Shown: in pieces, positions 58,142 to 64,000 of the stretch | Numbering within the stretch: the first letter of the stretch is position 1 | How the letters are laid out: each line of letters begins with the position of its first letter | Assembly: GCF_020616155.1 (NCBI RefSeq) | Contig: NZ_CP085530.1 | Location: 1,989,001 to 2,053,000, forward strand | Length of the DNA: 64,000 bases | Direction of reading: 5' to 3' | Origin: Vogesella sp. XCS3 | Lineage (GTDB): Bacteria > Pseudomonadota > Gammaproteobacteria > Burkholderiales > Chromobacteriaceae | The notes under the pieces: generated by a model | Told to the model about the DNA's origin: nothing | The model's input: the letters and a program-made list of their open reading frames with translations, nothing else | Database searches by the model: none | Translations under genes and position numbers: made by a program

Positions 58142-59041
58142 ATGCAATACGATATCGTTGTCCTGACCGACCACGCCTTACTGCAGCAAGATGAAAACGA
58201 TTGGTACAGCCGCCAGGTTCATCTGGAAGATGGTCTGGTAGCAAGCGCACTGGCAAAGCTAGGCCTGAAGGTTGGCCGCAAAGACTGGGCAGAATACGGC
58301 TATGACTGGGCACAATGCCGAGCCGCCGTGTTTCGTACTACCTGGGATTACTTTCACCGCTTTGACGAATTTGCCCCCTGGCTAGCCAAAGTCAGCCAGA
58401 CCACCCGCCTTTTCAACGAGGCCGGGCTGATCCACTGGAACCTCGACAAGCATTATCTAGCCGACTTGCAACTAGCCGGTATCAATACCGTGCCTACCTG
58501 CTATATCGAAGTGGGCGATACCCGCACACTGTCACAAGCACTAACCCAGAGCGGCTGGCAAGAAGCCATCCTGAAACCGGTGATTTCCGGTGCCGCCCGC
58601 CATACCTACCGGCTACAAGCCGATGGTGCCGCCGCACTGGAGTGCACTTTTGCCGAGCTTATCCAGCAGGAAGCCATGATGCTGCAGCCGTTCCAGCACG
58701 ACATCCTGACGCAAGGCGAGCTGTCACTGATGGTCATCGACGGCCAGTACACCCACGCCATACGCAAAACAGCCAAAGCGGGTGACTTCCGCGTGCAGGA
58801 CGACCATGGCGGTACCGTGCACCGTTACGAGGCCAGCGCCGAGGAAATCCGCTTCGCCGAAGCTGCAGTGGCAGCCGTACCGTTTGATGTGCTGTACGCC
58901 CGGGTGGACATGGTGCGCGACAACCGCGGCCAACTTGCCATCATGGAGCTGGAAATGATTGAACCCGAGCTGTTCTTCCGGTTCAAACCGGAAGCAGCCG
59001 ACCTACTGGCCGCGGGTATTGCGCGCCGGCTGGCCAACTGA
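58142..59041 (+). CDS. ATP-grasp family protein of unknown substrate
   Basis: This 299-residue protein resembles RimK/GshB-like ATP-grasp ligases. The N-terminal part (YDWAQCRAAVFRTTWDYFHRFDEF) is followed by ATP-grasp strands with AILKPVISGAARHTYRL and MLQPFQHDILTQGELSLMVIDG. The metal-binding ending ELEMIEPELFFRF completes the domain. The ATG at 58142 is preceded by GAAGGG. The domain family makes peptide or amide bonds with carboxyl phosphates, but its substrate here is unknown. It lies between the ffh terminator and purB, 72 bases upstream of purB. Confidence 0.82.
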   Translation: MQYDIVVLTDHALLQQDENDWYSRQVHLEDGLVASALAKLGLKVGRKDWAEYGYDWAQCRAAVFRTTWDYFHRFDEFAPWLAKVSQTTRLFNEAGLIHWNLDKHYLADLQLAGINTVPTCYIEVGDTRTLSQALTQSGWQEAILKPVISGAARHTYRLQADGAAALECTFAELIQQEAMMLQPFQHDILTQGELSLMVIDGQYTHAIRKTAKAGDFRVQDDHGGTVHRYEASAEEIRFAEAAVAAVPFDVLYARVDMVRDNRGQLAIMELEMIEPELFFRFKPEAADLLAAGIARRLAN

Positions 59042-59110
59042 GCCCGCACTGAAGATTTCTTTTTGAAGCAACCGGCCAGCCTGCGCTGGCCAGCAACCTG
59101 GAAGCACTGA

Positions 59111-60484
<1,374 letters not shown>

Positions 60485-60526
60485 TGCCCCTGGCTGCCGC
60501 GCATGTCGTGGTAGCCACCAAAACAC

Positions 60527-60555
60527 AAAACCCCTTTCAATATGAAAGGGGTTTT
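60527..60555 (+). terminator. purB terminator
   Basis: A 13-bp stem AAAACCCCTTTCA / TGAAAGGGGTTTT with loop ATA lies about 40 bases after the purB stop and has T-runs on both ends. Confidence 0.93.
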
Positions 60556-60593
60556 GCTTTTACATCGACAGTGCACAGAGTCGCGCGCGCATG

Positions 60594-60628
60594 AAAAAAG
60601 CCGTTAATCAAGGATTAACGGCTTTTTT
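60594..60628 (-). terminator. Terminator of the tRNA-fMet gene
   Basis: A 16-bp stem (AAAAAAGCCGTTAATC paired with its complement, loop AAG) lies eight bases after the tRNA 3' end on the minus strand, with a T-run. Confidence 0.93.
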
Positions 60629-60635
60629 TGAAACT

Positions 60636-60712
<77 letters not shown>

Positions 60713-60760
60713 ACAGAGAGAACGCATAATAGACGATCCCTATAATAACGTCAAGCCTTT

Positions 60761-61579
60761 TTATACGTGCCAGGCCACCAAGCCAAAATACCATGTCGCC
60801 AGAATCACCAAACCAAACACAATGCGATACCAGGCAAAAATCTCATAGGTATGGTTGGCCACAAACTTGACCAAGGTACGCACTGCCAGCAAGGCACTCA
60901 GGAAGGCCGCCACAAAGCCGACGGCAAACATGGGGAAGTCGGCCATCGATAGCAGGTCGCGGTGCTTGTACAGGTCGTACACAGTCGCGGCAAACATGGT
61001 CGGCACAGCCAGAAAGAAGGAAAACTCGGCAGCTACTTTGCGATCCAGTCCAAAGAACATGCCGCCGATGATGGTAGCACCGGAACGGGAAGTACCCGGG
61101 ATCATGGCAATCACTTGCGCCAGCCCCACCTTCAAGGCATCGCGGCCGCGAATATCATCCACCGTATGGATACGCGCTACCTGCTGACGACGCTCGGCAA
61201 AAAGAATCACCAAGCCACCGATGATCAGTGCGGTGGCGACGCTGATCGGGTTAAACAGATGCGCCTTGATCTGCTTGATAAACAGCAGCCCGATTACCGC
61301 CGCAGGCAGAAAAGCAATCAGCAAGTTGGCCGCAAAACGCTGCGCCTTGGCATCATGGGTAATGCCGGTGGCGAGCGAGACAAAACGTTCCCGGTACTGG
61401 AACAGCACCGCCAGAATGGCACCAAACTGGATAGCAATCTCGAAGACTTTGCCTTCGTTCTGGAAGTTGATCAGATCCCCGACCACAATCAGGTGGCCTG
61501 TACTGGATACCGGCAGAAACTCGGTCATCCCCTCGACAATACCCAAGAGCAGCGCCTTGGCGAGCAATAGAAAATCCAC
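60761..61579 (-). CDS. uppP: Undecaprenyl-diphosphatase UppP (BacA)
   Basis: UppP removes phosphate from undecaprenyl diphosphate to recycle the lipid carrier for cell-wall synthesis; overproduction gives bacitracin resistance. The start is the GTG at 61579 (272 residues), with AAAGG six bases upstream; it gives the family start [28 protein letters not shown], which contains the catalytic Glu-rich motif. The second motif [10 protein letters not shown] is near residue 165. About eight helices. Confidence 0.95.
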   Translation of the reverse strand: MDFLLLAKALLLGIVEGMTEFLPVSSTGHLIVVGDLINFQNEGKVFEIAIQFGAILAVLFQYRERFVSLATGITHDAKAQRFAANLLIAFLPAAVIGLLFIKQIKAHLFNPISVATALIIGGLVILFAERRQQVARIHTVDDIRGRDALKVGLAQVIAMIPGTSRSGATIIGGMFFGLDRKVAAEFSFFLAVPTMFAATVYDLYKHRDLLSMADFPMFAVGFVAAFLSALLAVRTLVKFVANHTYEIFAWYRIVFGLVILATWYFGLVAWHV

Positions 61580-61605
61580 AGAGAACCTTTTGTACTTAAG
61601 TAAAG

Positions 61606-61635
61606 AAAACAGGCCGCCCATCACGGGGCGGCCTG
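61606..61635 (-). terminator. dsbA terminator
   Basis: CAGGCCGCCC (61610-61619) pairs with GGGCGGCCTG (61626-61635), followed by TTTTC on the minus strand, 16 bases after the dsbA stop. Confidence 0.9.
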
Positions 61636-61650
61636 CTATGTCACCGCAGC

Positions 61651-62256
61651 TTACTTGCCGCGCGCCTTGATGATCAGCTCATCAACAACCTGCAACAGGC
61701 GGGCAGGCTCGGCTGCCATGGTAGCGTACTTGCCGGCCACGACAATGGTAGGGGTACCCTGGATAGCATAGTCGCGGGTCATTTTACTAGCGCGGCCAAC
61801 CTGGGCATTGATACCAAAAGATTTATACGTCTGCATGAAGGCCGTGACGTTCACGCCAGGCTGTGTTGCCAGCCACTTGCCCAGTGCAGCTTCGTCAGCC
61901 AGGTTGATCTTTTGCTCTACCATGGCCTTCAGTGCCGGGGCATGCAGCTTGTCCAGGGTCTTGGTGGCATTAAAGGTAGCAAACAGACGGGCCAGCGGCT
62001 CCATCTGCGCACCCCAGACAATCTGCTCACGACGGAAGCTTACATTGGCAGGCAGCTTTTTGGCCCAAGGCGCCAATACCGGCTCCAGATGGAAGCAATG
62101 TACGCAGTGATAAGAGAAGAACTCGATCACCTCCACTTTGCCAGGCGTCGCCACCGGTTGGGGCTTGGGCAGAACCGTGTAGTCTTTACCTTCCACAATC
62201 GCGGCATGGGCAAAGCCGGTAAGGGTAAACATCAGGGCAAGCAACCACTTCTTCAT
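61651..62256 (-). CDS. dsbA: Periplasmic thiol:disulfide oxidase DsbA
   Basis: DsbA puts disulfide bonds into exported proteins. The 201-residue precursor has a signal peptide (about 1-18, ending AHA). The active site is [18 protein letters not shown] rather than the CPHC of E. coli, a variant also known in neisserial DsbA. The cis-proline loop is GTPT. Type IV pilus and T2SS assembly often depend on DsbA, so it may serve systems elsewhere in this window (inference). Confidence 0.94.
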   Translation of the reverse strand: MKKWLLALMFTLTGFAHAAIVEGKDYTVLPKPQPVATPGKVEVIEFFSYHCVHCFHLEPVLAPWAKKLPANVSFRREQIVWGAQMEPLARLFATFNATKTLDKLHAPALKAMVEQKINLADEAALGKWLATQPGVNVTAFMQTYKSFGINAQVGRASKMTRDYAIQGTPTIVVAGKYATMAAEPARLLQVVDELIIKARGK

Positions 62257-62271
62257 GACAGATCTTTCGTC

Positions 62272-62964
62272 TTATTTAGCAGGTAATTTTACAAGCGACG
62301 CGTCAACACCTTCCTGACGCAGGCGGGCCTTCAATGCATCGACATCTTCCTGACGCTCGAATGGCCCGATACGCACACGGTGTACCAAGCCTTTTTCGGG
62401 CAGGTTAAGCGACTGGATCTTGGCTTCCACCCCCATCAATGCCAGCTTGGCTTTCATATTGTCTGCATCGCTTTCCGACTGGAAAGCGCCGGCCTGCAAG
62501 AACAGGCGTGGCAGCGCTGGGGGCTGCGCCGCATCTGCCGGCTTGCCATCCTGCTGGATAGCTTCCTGCTGACCAGGAAGAATCTTGTAGAAATCAAAGC
62601 GCTGCCCGTCCGCATCCGCCGGCGCTGGCTTTGCTGGTACCGCAGCAACAGGTGCCGAGGCCGGCACCACAGCCGGCACCGCTACCGGCGCGGGCACAGG
62701 TACCGGTGCAGCCGTAGTGGCAAGCTTGGCACCCGGCTCAAGCAGCTCGGCAGCAGGCAAAGAGGCTTCCTCTTTGCCCTGCATCTTTTCGAGATTACTG
62801 AAAGGCGTAGAGGCACGATTCAGGTACATGGTCATGCCTACGGCAATACCCACACCGACAATTAGCCCTACCAGCACGCCAGTCATCAAACCACCACTAC
62901 TCTTGCCAGCTGGCGCACTACGCCCCCCTGCTCGGGAGGTATGCTTCAAATCTCTGTTACTCAT
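62272..62964 (-). CDS. SPOR-domain protein, FtsN-like
   Basis: This 230-residue bitopic protein has a short cytoplasmic N-terminus and one membrane helix (about 25-47, GLMTGVLVGLIVGVGIAVGM). A proline/alanine/valine-rich linker (about 75-125) leads to a C-terminal SPOR domain (about 152-226, RLFLQAGAFQSESDADNMKAKLALMG). This layout is that of FtsN, the division activator that binds denuded septal glycan. It lies 15 bases upstream of dsbA. No ribosome binding site is seen before the ATG and a TATAGT box lies about 8 bases upstream, so a leaderless transcript is possible. Confidence 0.85.
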   Translation of the reverse strand: MSNRDLKHTSRAGGRSAPAGKSSGGLMTGVLVGLIVGVGIAVGMTMYLNRASTPFSNLEKMQGKEEASLPAAELLEPGAKLATTAAPVPVPAPVAVPAVVPASAPVAAVPAKPAPADADGQRFDFYKILPGQQEAIQQDGKPADAAQPPALPRLFLQAGAFQSESDADNMKAKLALMGVEAKIQSLNLPEKGLVHRVRIGPFERQEDVDALKARLRQEGVDASLVKLPAK

Positions 62965-63000
62965 AAGCCCACTATATTAATTTTAATCTTGCCATGCTGT

Positions 63001-64000
63001 TTACTTGCCCGCGGCAAAGCCGGCCAACCCTCGCCGGAACTGTACCGCCTGCAGGATATGCTGGCGTGACACTTCCTGGCTTCCCGCCAGATCGGCCAGT
63101 GTGCGCGCCACACGCAATACGCGGTGATACGCACGGGCTGACAAATCCAGTTTTTCCAGTAGCTGATTGAGCTGCTGCTGCAAGACTGGCGACAAGGCAC
63201 AGTGCAAAGCGAGCTCGGCAGCTTGCAAACTGGCATTGCTCTTGCCCTGACGCTGCCACTGACACTGCCGGGCGGCATCTACCCGCTCACGCACCCGCGC
63301 GCTAGACTCGCCAGCGGGTAACGTCTGCAACTCGTCAAGCGAGAGCGACCCGACTTCTACCATCAAATCAAACCTGTCCAGCAACGGACCCGACAGTTTA
63401 CCCCGATAGCGCAAAACCTGCTCCGGCGTACAGCGGCAAGTGCGACGCGCATGCCCCAGGTAGCCACAAGGGCAAGGGTTCATGGCGGCCAACAGCTGGA
63501 ACCTGGCCGGATAACACACCTGACGCGCGGCACGGGATATATGAATCTCTCCAGTCTCAAGAGGTTCCCGTAAGACCTCCAGCACTTTGCGGTCAAACTC
63601 GGGCAATTCATCCAGAAACAGTACGCCATGATGCGCCAGCGTGATCTCGCCCGGGCGCGGATCTGACCCGCCGCCCACCAACGCCACCGCGGAAGCGGTG
63701 TGATGCGGGTGCCGATAGGGCCTAACGCACCATAAACGCACATCAAAGCCTTGGCTGCCCAAAGACTGCACAGCAGCACTCTCTAGCGCCTCATCTTGGC
63801 TCATTGCCGGCAAAATGCCGGGCAAGCGTGCGGCCAACATGGACTTCCCCGTACCCGGAGGGCCCTGCATCAACAGGCTATGCCCACCGGCAGCGGCCAC
63901 TTCCAATGCCAGCTTGGGCAAGCCCTGACCTTTCACCTCGTCCAGATCGGGATAAACCACCTGGCCTTGCCATCCCTCGGGATAAACGGTGCGTTCCAGC
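63001..64000 (-). CDS. comM: ComM/YifB-family Mg-chelatase-like AAA+ ATPase (5' end outside window)
   Basis: ComM is a hexameric helicase that promotes branch migration when donor DNA is integrated during natural transformation. About 333 codons are present and the frame is open to the window edge, so the N-terminal Lon-like domain lies outside. Visible are ERTVYPEGWQGQ, VVYPDLDEVKGQ, Walker A GPPGTGKSML, Walker B GVLFLDELPEF and the cysteine cluster MNPCPCGYLGHARRTCRC. The C-terminal Mg_chelatase_C domain ends the gene. A GTG at 63960 is internal and not the start. Confidence 0.94.
   Translation of the reverse strand, partial: LERTVYPEGWQGQVVYPDLDEVKGQGLPKLALEVAAAGGHSLLMQGPPGTGKSMLAARLPGILPAMSQDEALESAAVQSLGSQGFDVRLWCVRPYRHPHHTASAVALVGGGSDPRPGEITLAHHGVLFLDELPEFDRKVLEVLREPLETGEIHISRAARQVCYPARFQLLAAMNPCPCGYLGHARRTCRCTPEQVLRYRGKLSGPLLDRFDLMVEVGSLSLDELQTLPAGESSARVRERVDAARQCQWQRQGKSNASLQAAELALHCALSPVLQQQLNQLLEKLDLSARAYHRVLRVARTLADLAGSQEVSRQHILQAVQFRRGLAGFAAGK

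Overview
The window reads as ordinary, dense chromosomal DNA (roughly 60% GC by eye) of a betaproteobacterium, most likely order Neisseriales and probably a Chromobacteriaceae-like member. The evidence is the complete isc operon, the rlmE-ftsH-folP-glmM block, a pilB-pilC-pilD-coaE-zapD-yacG block, a 12-gene type II secretion operon, a DsbA with a CVHC active site and a Gram-negative 16-strand-type porin. The genus cannot be fixed from the sequence alone. No insertion sequence, prophage, integrase or CRISPR array was seen. There is one tRNA gene, the initiator tRNA-fMet.

Layout. 1-4864 (minus): a dipeptide/oligopeptide ABC importer (dppA, hairpin, dppB, dppC, dppD, with dppF starting at the window edge), with a LysR regulator divergent at 5282. 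6262-7383: a FabH-like ketoacyl synthase. 7687-13353 (plus): iscR-iscS-iscU-iscA-hscB-hscA-fdx-iscX with a recognisable IscR box on the promoter. 13558-16509: udk, a small basic ORF with a terminator inside its reading frame, a DUF2798 membrane protein and an alanine/glycine:cation symporter. 16655-21556 (minus): rlmE-ftsH-folP-glmM. 21749-28284: yhbY, a DUF4149 protein, greA, and carA-(LysE exporter)-carB. 28484-39162 (minus): gspCDEFGHIJKLMN. 39309-42959 (minus): etfBA plus an acyl-CoA dehydrogenase; divergent from it are a MaoC/PhaJ-type hydratase and a GNAT protein. 44171-46948: queG (minus) head to head with tsaE-amiC (plus). 47024-52409 (minus): pilB-pilC-pilD-coaE-zapD-yacG. 52560-53537: porin. 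Then phr, comEA, ypjD, ffh, an ATP-grasp gene, purB, tRNA-fMet, uppP, dsbA, an FtsN-like SPOR gene and a 5'-truncated comM.

How the genes fit together. The T2SS operon lacks a prepilin peptidase (gspO), so PilD at 48604 probably matures both type IV pilins and the pseudopilins. PilB, PilC, PilD, ComEA and ComM are all components linked to natural transformation.

The most striking signal is a decamer, GTTGGCCGCA (reverse TGCGGCCAAC). I counted 38 exact copies by eye, on both strands, where well under one would be expected. Nine are intergenic, several form perfect inverted pairs (including terminator-like hairpins), and coding copies use the otherwise avoided TTG leucine codon. One supplies the TTG start codon of gspF and one pair is inserted in the GspH leader peptide. 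This behaves like the DNA uptake sequences of Neisseriaceae and Pasteurellaceae, with a different sequence. A second notable point is a pair of PsrA-like operators (CAAAC-N4-GTTTR) before the etfBA operon and the FabH-like gene.
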